NCBI GenBank assembly: GCA_019422065.1 | Contig: JAHZEA010000012.1 | Location: 58,972-67,949 of the forward strand | Length of the DNA: 8,978 nt | Direction of reading: 5' to 3' | Source: Lachnospiraceae bacterium | GTDB taxonomy: Bacteria > Bacillota > Clostridia > Lachnospirales > Anaerotignaceae | Part shown: in pieces, positions 1 through 5,417 of the stretch | Layout of the letters: every line of letters starts with the position of its first letter | Numbering within the stretch: the stretch's first letter is position 1 | The notes under the pieces: generated by a model | What the model was told of the DNA's origin: nothing | What the model saw: only the letters and a program-made list of their open reading frames with translations | Databases searched by the model: none | Translations under genes and position numbers: made by a program

Positions 1-584
1 TTATCAGGTATAAAACATATCTCTTGGCTGTCAGGCTTCTGAGAAGTCATTATACCGGCATTTTCAGCTATTTCCCGCACTTGCTTTTTAGTATATCCCC
101 CAAGAGGAAAAAGCGTACACCCAAGCTGTTGCTGGGTTAGATAACTTAGTATATATGTTTGGTCTTTTGTAATATCATCAGACATTTTAACAGCAAGTCT
201 ATTGGTAGGTATATACTTTACGACTTTAGCATAGTGTCCTGTAGCTATATAGTCTGCGCCTATATCTTCTTTTACTTTCATAAGAGCGCCCCATTTAACC
301 TCTCGGTTACAGATAAGGCAAGGATTAGGCGTTCTGCCTGAAAGATATTCATTTACAAACATGTCTTTAATTTTTTCTTTAAATAAATTTTTATAATCCA
401 GTATAATATGATTAATTGAAAGGTAGCTGGCTACTTTTGCGGCATCTTCCGCGGCTTCTTCTCCTCCGTCAAAGTTAACAACCGTAACTGCTGTAACATC
501 ATATCCGTCTTTTTTCAATAGATATGCCGCAGTAGAGCTGTCAACTCCACCTGAAAGGCCTATAACTACTTTTTTACCACTCAT
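1..584 (-). CDS. mnmA: MnmA, tRNA-specific 2-thiouridylase, N-terminal part (cut by window edge)
   Basis: This cytoplasmic enzyme uses ATP to adenylate U34 of Glu, Gln and Lys tRNAs and then inserts sulfur delivered from a cysteine desulfurase. 194 codons are visible; the family is usually about 350-370 residues, so roughly the last 45% lies beyond position 1. Seen in the sequence: the PP-loop SGGVDSS at residues 11-17, TPNPCLICN at 85-93, TGHYA at 115-119, KDQTY near 148, PLGGYTK near 167, and SQEICFI at 186-192 just before the edge. C92 aligns with the catalytic cysteine of the E. coli enzyme (C102) and C190 with its partner (C199). C89 makes an additional CxxC. The stretch between the PP-loop and the first helix pair is short and lacks the cysteines often found there in Firmicutes. 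The ATG at 584 follows GGAGG at 594-598 with a 9-nt spacer. It is transcribed divergently from the XRE gene. Identification is firm; a second paralogue elsewhere in the genome cannot be excluded. Confidence 0.95.
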   Translation of the reverse strand, partial: MSGKKVVIGLSGGVDSSTAAYLLKKDGYDVTAVTVVNFDGGEEAAEDAAKVASYLSINHIILDYKNLFKEKIKDMFVNEYLSGRTPNPCLICNREVKWGALMKVKEDIGADYIATGHYAKVVKYIPTNRLAVKMSDDITKDQTYILSYLTQQQLGCTLFPLGGYTKKQVREIAENAGIMTSQKPDSQEICFIPD

Positions 585-720
585 TTAAGTGTTCCTCCAT
601 ATTTAAAATTTACAAACCGCACCCATTTAAAGTATTTTTTCAAAATTAGCAGCAATAATACTAAGTATAAAAAATATTGTTTGCAGGCGGCATTTATTTT
701 TTACAATACAATTAAAAATT

Positions 721-749
721 ATTATATTACACAAAAATATATTGTTCAA
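721..749 (-). promoter_or_regulatory. Predicted sigma-A promoter of mnmA
   Basis: On the minus strand TTGAAC (744-749) is followed after exactly 17 nt by a perfect TATAAT (721-726). This is the best -35/-10 pair in the intergenic region. Transcription would begin near 713-715, giving an mnmA leader of about 130 nt. The assignment rests on consensus match and spacing only. AT-rich DNA produces TATAAT by chance, but the 17-nt spacing and four matching -35 bases support it. Confidence 0.6.
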
Positions 750-794
750 CTTAATATTGTGGTGTATAGTATATGTAGAGATTCTTTTTTGTTT

Positions 795-833
795 TGTGAA
801 TTTTCATTTTTATTGTATGACATGGTATTCAAA
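795..833. promoter_or_regulatory. Candidate pair of ArgR (ARG) boxes
   Basis: The known ARG box is an 18-bp imperfect palindrome built on TGAAT-4 nt-ATTCA, usually in pairs separated by 2-3 bp. Here 795-812 contains TGAAT TTTC ATTTT and 816-833 contains TGACA TGGT ATTCA, separated by 3 bp. Each box matches 8 of 10 half-site bases and has one perfect half. The second box overlaps the predicted -35 of the XRE promoter. argR itself is encoded in this window. The match is imperfect and the DNA is AT-rich, so this is a hypothesis. Confidence 0.25.
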
Positions 834-856
834 TTCTAACTAATAAAATATATAAT
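828..856 (+). promoter_or_regulatory. Predicted promoter of the XRE regulator gene
   Basis: TTCAAA (828-833, 4 of 6 matches to the -35 consensus) is followed after 17 nt by a perfect TATAAT (851-856). Transcription would begin near 863, leaving a leader of about 80 nt before the TTG start. A perfect TTGACA also occurs at 879-884, but the sequences 16-18 nt downstream of it match the -10 consensus poorly. The upstream pair is therefore preferred. Confidence 0.45.
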
Positions 857-933
857 ATCCGCAATGCCATTTGTTTTTTTGACAAATTCTACAACAGATA
901 CCTAAGTAAAAAGCGGGGAAAATATAAAATGAT

Positions 934-940
934 GAGGTGG
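934..940 (+). promoter_or_regulatory. Ribosome binding site that decides the XRE start
   Basis: GAGGTGG sits 5 nt before TTG at 946-948. The in-frame GTG at 937 lies inside this Shine-Dalgarno sequence and has none of its own, so TTG is the better start. The same GAGGTG-5 nt-start layout is used by recN (3260-3265 before the ATG at 3254), which supports the choice. Confidence 0.7.
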
Positions 941-945
941 TAATT

Positions 946-1356
946 TTGGAATTCAAAGAGCGTCTTAAATCTCTCAGGAAAGAAAGGAAACTTACTCAGA
1001 GTGCGTTAGGCAGCATACTTAACTATGGTTACACGGCTATCTCTAATTACGAATCCGGAAGAAACGAACCATCAATAACAGATTTAAAGAAAATTGCTGA
1101 ATTCTTTGATGTTTCTATGGATTATCTCCTTTGTGTAAATGATATTAGAAATCCTTATGTTGAAAGGGATTATCCTGAGCAATTCAACGAGTTTAAGAAC
1201 ATATACACAATGCTTGATAACGATAAAAGGGAGCTGTTGGATGATTTCATGCGTTGGATGCTTGAAAGACAAATTAAGTCACTGTCCAATACAAAGCAAC
1301 AGCTTAAAGTTGCACAAGAAACCGTACCATACAAATCCAAATCTACAGACAACTGA
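946..1356 (+). CDS. XRE-family helix-turn-helix transcriptional regulator
   Basis: A 136-residue cytoplasmic DNA-binding protein. Residues 3-62 form a Cro/C1-type HTH domain. Visible features are the opening helix FKERLKSLRKERKLTQ, the recognition region around AISNYESGRNEPS (31-43), and the closing helix with IAEFFDVSMDYLL (50-62). The C-terminal half (about 65-136) has no recognised domain. It begins with a charged linker, then an acidic/aromatic probable helix (about 78-108, containing LDNDKRELLDDFMRWML) that could mediate dimerisation, and ends in a polar tail. There is no transmembrane segment and no peptidase motif. It stands alone on the plus strand between divergent mnmA and convergent recN, so no partner or target is implied by an operon. 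Autoregulation is common in this family. Similar single-gene regulators occur in chromosomes and in mobile elements; no integrase or phage gene is nearby. The family call is firm, the target unknown. Confidence 0.88.
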   Translation: MEFKERLKSLRKERKLTQSALGSILNYGYTAISNYESGRNEPSITDLKKIAEFFDVSMDYLLCVNDIRNPYVERDYPEQFNEFKNIYTMLDNDKRELLDDFMRWMLERQIKSLSNTKQQLKVAQETVPYKSKSTDN

Positions 1357-1358
1357 TT

Positions 1359-1441
1359 ATTACAACAAAGAAGGCAAAACTTGCCTTTCTATTACGCTTT
1401 TTTAAACGGCCTTTGTAATATATGGCAGATACCGCCTTTGT
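1359..1441 (+). repeat. Structured 3' spacer with three GCCTTT(G/C)T repeats and a small hairpin
   Basis: Just after the XRE stop, AAGGCAA (1371-1377) and TTGCCTT (1381-1387) form a 7-bp hairpin with a 3-nt loop. An outer inverted repeat, ATTACAA (1359-1365) with TTGTAAT (1413-1419), encloses it. GCCTTTCT at 1383 and GCCTTTGT at 1409 and 1434 form a spaced direct repeat with steps of 26 and 25 nt. The segment ACAAAGAAGGC (1364-1374) could pair with any of the three if its AA is bulged. It may be a weak terminator for the XRE transcript (a T-run follows at 1398-1403) or a switching structure. No known RNA family is recognised. Confidence 0.35.
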
Positions 1442-1517
1442 TTTAAACACAAATAACAGCATAGGCTTTTTTTGGTGTTTTGTTTTATCTCACACAACTA
1501 CAAAATAAATGCGGACA

Positions 1518-1552
1518 ATAAAAATCCTGATTGTATAAATCAGGATTTTTAT
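1518..1552. terminator. Bidirectional intrinsic terminator at the end of the recN operon
   Basis: A perfect 15-bp inverted repeat (1518-1532 with 1538-1552) around a 5-nt loop has a core of ATCCTGATT / AATCAGGAT flanked by A-runs on one side and T-runs on the other. It therefore ends in U-rich RNA in both directions. It starts one base after the recN stop codon on the minus strand and also lies downstream of the plus-strand XRE gene, so it probably serves both convergent units. Confidence 0.88.
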
Positions 1553-1553
1553 G

Positions 1554-3254
1554 TTATTTGCCTCTTAATTCAGTTTTCTTTTTACTGGAATACTCAATCA
1601 TTTCCTCAGCGGCTTTTACAGCTGCACTGCTTTCGTTTGAGCCCATAAGGCGCAGTATTTCATATATTTTTTCTTTATTTTCAATATTTTTAACTGTTGT
1701 TACAGTTGTACCGTTTTCAACTGATTTTTCTATGAGCATATTTCCATCGGCCATTGATGCTATCTGTGGCAGATGCGATATACATATTATCTGCTGTTTA
1801 TCAGATATATAGGCCATTTTTTCTGCTACTTTAGATGCGGTTTTGCCGCTTATGCCAGTATCAATTTCATCAAAAACAAATGTACCTATATTTTCAGTAC
1901 CGGAAATAACGGTTTTAAGCCCCAGCATTACTCTTGACATTTCACCGCCGGAAGCCGTTTTAGCTAAAGGCTTAAGCCCCTCACCGGCATTAGTTGAAAT
2001 TAAAAATTCCACGTTATCCCAGCCTTTATTATTAAAAGTGCCTTTTTGTGTAATATCTATTTCAAACTGCGCATTTTTCATTTCCAAGTCATGGAGCTGT
2101 GATGTTATTCTCTCCTGAAGCACGGCAGATGTTTCTTTCCTTAATAATGTAATTTTTCCGCATATATCTTTAATTTCGCCTGTTATTTTTTCTTTTCTTA
2201 AGTTAAGCTTATGCCTTAATTCACCGCTGTTTAGTATAAAATCCCGTTCTTTAACAGCTTCTTCTTTACGTTTTAATATTTCTTCAACTGTTGAGCCGTA
2301 TTTCTTTTTTAAGCTGTAAATTAAATCCAGTCTTTCCTCTATAGTATTAATTTCATTAGGGTCAGCTGAAATGCTTTCAAGATAATCTTTTAAAGATATG
2401 GCGGCATTTTGAAGGCTTTCGTGGGCATTGTTGATTTCTTCAAATATTCCATTTAAACTGTTGTCACTTGCAGACATTGTATTGCAAATTTTAAGTGCAT
2501 CACCTGTTTTATCCACAGCCGAGGCACTATCACCGTTGCCATAATACAAAAGCTCAAGGCACTGCCTGCACTGTTTTATAAGTCTTTCCGATGAAGCTAA
2601 TACTTTTTTCCTGCTTAAAAGAGATTCTTCTTCCCCTTCCTTAAGCCCTGCTGACTCAATATCATTTATTTTATACTCTATTAATTCCAGTCTTCTTTCG
2701 CGTTCCTCATCATTTCCGCTTATGGCTTTCAGCTGCATTAACACGCTTTTATAATCGCTTATAAGCAAAGTTAATTCTGTTTTCAGCTCCTCAATGTCTT
2801 TACCGCAGAACCTGTCAAGTATATCAATGTGCTTTGCGGGATTTAAAAGTGACTGTGACTCATGCTGACTGTGTATATCCAACAATCTGGCTGAAAGGTC
2901 TTTAAGCATAGATGCTGTTACTGGTGTGCCATTTATTCTTCCGCTTGTTCTGCCTTCACGGCTAATAGTTCTTTGCAGTATAAGCTCATCATCAGAACAG
3001 TCTATCCCCATGCCTTCAGCGCATTCTTTGGCATTTTTACTTATATCTGTAAAAACAGCCTCAACAACGGTTTTGTCTTCTCCGTCACGTATAAAATCTT
3101 TAGACGCCCTTTCGCCTAAAGCAAACATAAGGGAACCTATAACCATTGATTTACCGGCACCTGTTTCACCTGTTAGCACATTTAAGCCTTTATTAAATTT
3201 TATTTCGGCTCTTTTTATAAGAGCAGCGTTTTTTATATTAAGTTCATCAAGCAT
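1554..3254 (-). CDS. recN: RecN, DNA double-strand-break repair ATPase
   Basis: An SMC-like protein that acts early at double-strand breaks, bringing DNA ends together and assisting RecA-dependent recombination on the nucleoid. The 566 residues are normal for the family (about 550-580). The N-terminal ATPase half carries Walker A GETGAGKS at 29-36. The middle (about 150-390) is charged and helical with coiled-coil character. The C-terminal half has the signature ASGGEMSR (S435-E438), Walker B FVFDEIDTG with D462/E463, and the ISHLPQIA histidine loop soon after. The ATG at 3254 is preceded by GAGGTG (3260-3265) with a 5-nt spacer, and argR ends 20 nt upstream. It is the last gene of the operon and a strong hairpin follows its stop immediately. 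In B. subtilis and many clostridia spoIVB and spo0A lie downstream of recN; here they are absent from the adjacent DNA. In many bacteria recN is damage-inducible, but I do not see a LexA box directly upstream. Confidence 0.97.
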   Translation of the reverse strand: MLDELNIKNAALIKRAEIKFNKGLNVLTGETGAGKSMVIGSLMFALGERASKDFIRDGEDKTVVEAVFTDISKNAKECAEGMGIDCSDDELILQRTISREGRTSGRINGTPVTASMLKDLSARLLDIHSQHESQSLLNPAKHIDILDRFCGKDIEELKTELTLLISDYKSVLMQLKAISGNDEERERRLELIEYKINDIESAGLKEGEEESLLSRKKVLASSERLIKQCRQCLELLYYGNGDSASAVDKTGDALKICNTMSASDNSLNGIFEEINNAHESLQNAAISLKDYLESISADPNEINTIEERLDLIYSLKKKYGSTVEEILKRKEEAVKERDFILNSGELRHKLNLRKEKITGEIKDICGKITLLRKETSAVLQERITSQLHDLEMKNAQFEIDITQKGTFNNKGWDNVEFLISTNAGEGLKPLAKTASGGEMSRVMLGLKTVISGTENIGTFVFDEIDTGISGKTASKVAEKMAYISDKQQIICISHLPQIASMADGNMLIEKSVENGTTVTTVKNIENKEKIYEILRLMGSNESSAAVKAAEEMIEYSSKKKTELRGK

Positions 3255-3274
3255 TTTTACACCTCAAAGACATT

Positions 3275-3730
3275 TTATTGCCCGCCTATAATTTTATTAA
3301 GCTTTTGTATAAAATCAACTGCCTGATTATGATTTCGCGCTACACAAAATACTGTATCATCACCGGCAATGGAACCAAGTATATCATTGCTCTGCATGTT
3401 GTCAACAGCTACAGCAACAGCCATTCCCATACCGTTTAAAGTTTTAATTACAATCATATTCTGGGAATAATCCAGCCGCACTACTGCATCTCTGAAAACA
3501 CGTATCAGTCTTTCTGAAAGCTCAGTATCGCTGCCATTTATTACGGAATACTTTTGTTTTCCGCCTTCTGTAGCTATTTTGGTAAGCTTCATTTCACGTA
3601 TATCCCTTGATATTGTGGCCTGAGTTACATTAAACCCTTCAGCTTTAAGCATTTGGGCAAGGTCTTCCTGTGTCTCAATGTCGTTATGCTCTATAATTTC
3701 CAGAATTTTTGCCTGTCTTGCTATTTTCAT
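3275..3730 (-). CDS. argR: ArgR/AhrC, arginine repressor
   Basis: An arginine-sensing hexameric regulator that represses arginine biosynthesis and, in Bacillus, activates catabolism. From the chosen start it has 151 residues, the normal length. The N-terminal winged HTH (about 1-65) contains the characteristic VTQATISRDIREMKL at 35-49. The C-terminal domain (about 75-151) is the oligomerisation and arginine-binding part, with GSIAGDDT at 119-126 giving the aspartates D124/D125. The usual TxPG turn before it reads TLNGMGMA here, a modest deviation. An upstream ATG at 3778 is open in frame, but it would add 16 residues unlike the family and overlap nadK by 44 nt. The ATG at 3730 begins the typical family N-terminus and follows AAGGGAGG (3742-3749) and a nearer AGGT. 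Only 4 nt separate it from the nadK stop, so translation is probably coupled. No separate promoter is evident. Confidence 0.96.
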   Translation of the reverse strand: MKIARQAKILEIIEHNDIETQEDLAQMLKAEGFNVTQATISRDIREMKLTKIATEGGKQKYSVINGSDTELSERLIRVFRDAVVRLDYSQNMIVIKTLNGMGMAVAVAVDNMQSNDILGSIAGDDTVFCVARNHNQAVDFIQKLNKIIGGQ

Positions 3731-3734
3731 AAAG

Positions 3735-4586
3735 CTACCTGCCTCCCTTACCAAACATTTTGTTCCTAAGTACATCATAAAAGCCCAAATTGTTTGTTTT
3801 AACTATGTTAGTATAATAGTTGGATTTGCGCACAGTTAAAGTTTGACCAACTTCCATGTTTGATACCTGTTTGCCGTCTATAACAATTTTCAAACTGTCG
3901 TTTGTAAAGCTTTTGATGTTTATTTTAACAATATCCTCTGCACCTACAACAATGCTTCTTGCATGGAGCATATGCGGGCAAATGGGCGTAATGGCTATCA
4001 TATTTGAGTCAGCTTTTAATATTGGCCCGCCGGCTGCAAGGTTATAAGCCGTTGAGCCTGTTGGGGTTGAAACAAGTATACCGTCACCATAAAAGTTATC
4101 TATATACTCATCATTTACATATACCGCAGAGTCTACAACACCGCCCATATAAACGCCTACTTCATTAAGTGCTGTATAATTTTTTATATCATTTTCTGTT
4201 TTTAGCTGTGCATCTACCATCATCCTGCGTTCAATACGGTATTGGCCTTTAAGCACCTTGTCAACAGATTCAAACATTCCGTCCCGGTCAGTATCTGTTA
4301 AAAACCCTAAATGACCTAAATTAATACCCATTAAAAGAGTGGAATGCACCATAGCCTTAATTCCGGCGCTTAGCATTGTACCGTCGCCGCCAAGCACAAT
4401 TATTAAATCGCTCTTACTGTATAGTTCCTCATCGTCAACAGCGTATTTTCCAAAACCGTGTTTTTCTGCCGTTTCTCTTTCCATAACCGGCAGCACGTTT
4501 TTTGACTCAAGATAATTAATAAGCTCTCTTGCTGTATCGAAATTTTTATCCCTCTGTGGGTTTGGCACAATGCCTATTTTTTTCAC
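3735..4586 (-). CDS. nadK: NAD kinase
   Basis: Cytoplasmic enzyme that phosphorylates NAD (with ATP or, in some bacteria, polyphosphate) to NADP, setting the cell's NADPH pool. The chosen protein is 283 residues, normal for the family. Motifs seen: GGDGT at 66-70 with the catalytic aspartate D68, the substrate-binding NE pair at 141-142, and the glycine-rich DGILVSTPTGSTAY at 168-181 followed by AAGGPIL. An ATG at 4640 is also in frame, but it lies inside tlyA and adds 18 residues unlike the family. GTG at 4586 starts the usual KKIGIVPNP N-terminus and has AAGGGTGG (4595-4602) at an 8-nt spacing, so GTG is preferred. tlyA ends 19 nt upstream and argR begins 4 nt downstream. This tlyA-nadK-argR-recN order is common in Clostridia. 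Confidence 0.95.
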   Translation of the reverse strand: MKKIGIVPNPQRDKNFDTARELINYLESKNVLPVMERETAEKHGFGKYAVDDEELYSKSDLIIVLGGDGTMLSAGIKAMVHSTLLMGINLGHLGFLTDTDRDGMFESVDKVLKGQYRIERRMMVDAQLKTENDIKNYTALNEVGVYMGGVVDSAVYVNDEYIDNFYGDGILVSTPTGSTAYNLAAGGPILKADSNMIAITPICPHMLHARSIVVGAEDIVKINIKSFTNDSLKIVIDGKQVSNMEVGQTLTVRKSNYYTNIVKTNNLGFYDVLRNKMFGKGGR

Positions 4587-4594
4587 TGAGCATA

Positions 4595-4602
4595 CCACCC
4601 TT
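4595..4602 (-). promoter_or_regulatory. Ribosome binding site that decides the nadK start
   Basis: AAGGGTGG on the minus strand lies 8 nt before GTG at 4586-4584, just upstream of the 19-nt tlyA-nadK junction's end. The alternative ATG at 4640 is inside tlyA. The site supports initiation at GTG and excludes the 18-residue extension. Confidence 0.7.
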
Positions 4603-4605
4603 TTA

Positions 4606-5415
4606 TTAAAGCTCGTTATGCGATGTATCTGCCGTTTCATCAGCTAAAGCATAAGCTTCTTCTTTTGAAAGGCCAGCTTTTTTTCTGTCTAAATATATAA
4701 GGTACTCAATATTTCCTTCAGGTCCCTTAATAGGCGAAAAACTTATGTTTAAAACATTAAGTCCAATTTCAAAAGCAAAATCTATTATTTTCTTTATAAC
4801 ATCCTTGTGAACCTGTATGTCTTTTACAACACCTTTTTTGCCTACTTTTTCCCTTCCTGCCTCAAACTGCGGCTTTATAAGGCACACCAAAGAAGCATCA
4901 TCGCTCATTACATTAAGTGCCGGTGGTATAACCTTTGTAAGGGAAATAAAAGATACATCTACTGAAGCAAAATTTGGTTTATCCGGCACCTGTTCTTCTG
5001 TAATATATCTAATATTTGTCTTTTCAAGACAAACGACTCTTTCATCGTTTCTAAGCTTCCACGCAAACTGGCCATAACCTACATCTATTGAGTATACCTT
5101 TTTTGCGCCGTTTTGAAGCATGCAGTCTGTAAAACCGCCTGTAGAGGCGCCTATATCCATACAGATTTTATCTTTAAGCTCAACACCAAACTCATTTACA
5201 GCCTTTTCAAGTTTAAAACCACCACGGCTAACATACTTCATGTCGCCGCCTTTAATTGTTATTTCGCTTTTAATATCTATTTTTGTTCCGGCCTTATCCT
5301 CTTTCATTCCGTCAACATAAACCTCACCGGCCATAATCAAAGCTTTTGCCCTTTCACGGGATGAAACAAGGTTTCTTTCAACCAGCAATACATCAAGTCT
5401 TTCTTTATCAGCCAT
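4606..5415 (-). CDS. tlyA: TlyA-family rRNA (cytidine-2'-O)-methyltransferase
   Basis: Uses S-adenosylmethionine to 2'-O-methylate cytidine in ribosomal RNA; older annotations call the family hemolysin A, and B. subtilis YqxC belongs to it. The 269 residues consist of an S4 RNA-binding domain (about 5-62, with RLDVLLVERNLVSSRERAK) and an FtsJ/RrmJ-like Rossmann methyltransferase domain (about 63-245). The SAM-binding loop is DIGASTGGFTD at 87-97. The K-D-K-E catalytic tetrad of the family appears as K68, D153, K181 and E237. Length and an intact N-terminal S4 domain resemble the longer TlyA form of mycobacteria, which modifies both 16S and 23S rRNA and affects capreomycin sensitivity; that dual activity is inferred here. 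There is no signal peptide or membrane segment, so a haemolysin role is not supported. The ATG at 5415 is 2 nt after the dxs stop, which suggests coupled translation. Confidence 0.93.
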   Translation of the reverse strand: MADKERLDVLLVERNLVSSRERAKALIMAGEVYVDGMKEDKAGTKIDIKSEITIKGGDMKYVSRGGFKLEKAVNEFGVELKDKICMDIGASTGGFTDCMLQNGAKKVYSIDVGYGQFAWKLRNDERVVCLEKTNIRYITEEQVPDKPNFASVDVSFISLTKVIPPALNVMSDDASLVCLIKPQFEAGREKVGKKGVVKDIQVHKDVIKKIIDFAFEIGLNVLNISFSPIKGPEGNIEYLIYLDRKKAGLSKEEAYALADETADTSHNEL

Positions 5416-5417
5416 TA

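Larger units (their letters stand above)
585..945. other. Divergent intergenic region between mnmA and the XRE gene
   Basis: This 361-nt AT-rich stretch contains no credible gene; the only open frames are a few codons long. It holds the two divergent promoters listed separately, the leaders of both genes, and several short symmetric elements. One is the 11-nt palindrome ATACTAAGTAT at 658-668. AATATTGT occurs at 673-680 and 753-760, with a related ATATTGTT just after 738. These could be operator half-sites but are also easily produced by base composition. I see no tRNA, riboswitch or T-box consensus here. Confidence 0.6.

Noticed and set aside
159..341. 60-codon open frame on the plus strand
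   Set aside because: It lies antisense inside the conserved mnmA coding sequence, has no ribosome binding site and encodes no recognisable protein.
742..770. Third promoter on the plus strand (TTGTTC-17-TATAGT)
   Set aside because: Only half of the -35 bases match, it overlaps the better mnmA promoter on the other strand, and it would leave a very long leader. Likely base composition.
817..843. Eight-codon ATG frame in the intergenic region
   Set aside because: No Shine-Dalgarno sequence, lies upstream of the predicted transcript start, and has no recognisable content.
879..884. Perfect TTGACA as the XRE -35
   Set aside because: No acceptable -10 lies 16-18 nt downstream (best CTAAGT or TAAGTA), so the TTCAAA-17-TATAAT pair upstream was preferred; a secondary start remains possible.
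585..945. Riboswitch, T-box or small RNA gene in the divergent region
   Set aside because: No T-box motif, conserved riboswitch core or strong terminator hairpin was seen; the sequence is mostly A/T runs.
1139..1405. 88-codon open frame on the plus strand overlapping the XRE gene
   Set aside because: Alternative frame of the HTH gene. The HTH frame has clear family similarity and a good ribosome binding site; this one has neither.
2926..3291. 121-codon plus-strand frame
   Set aside because: Antisense to the recN N-terminus, including its Walker A; it arises from codon bias of the real gene.
4606..5415. Haemolysin function for the TlyA protein
   Set aside because: The historical name is not supported: there is no signal peptide or membrane segment, while the S4 and FtsJ-type methyltransferase domains with an intact catalytic tetrad are clear.
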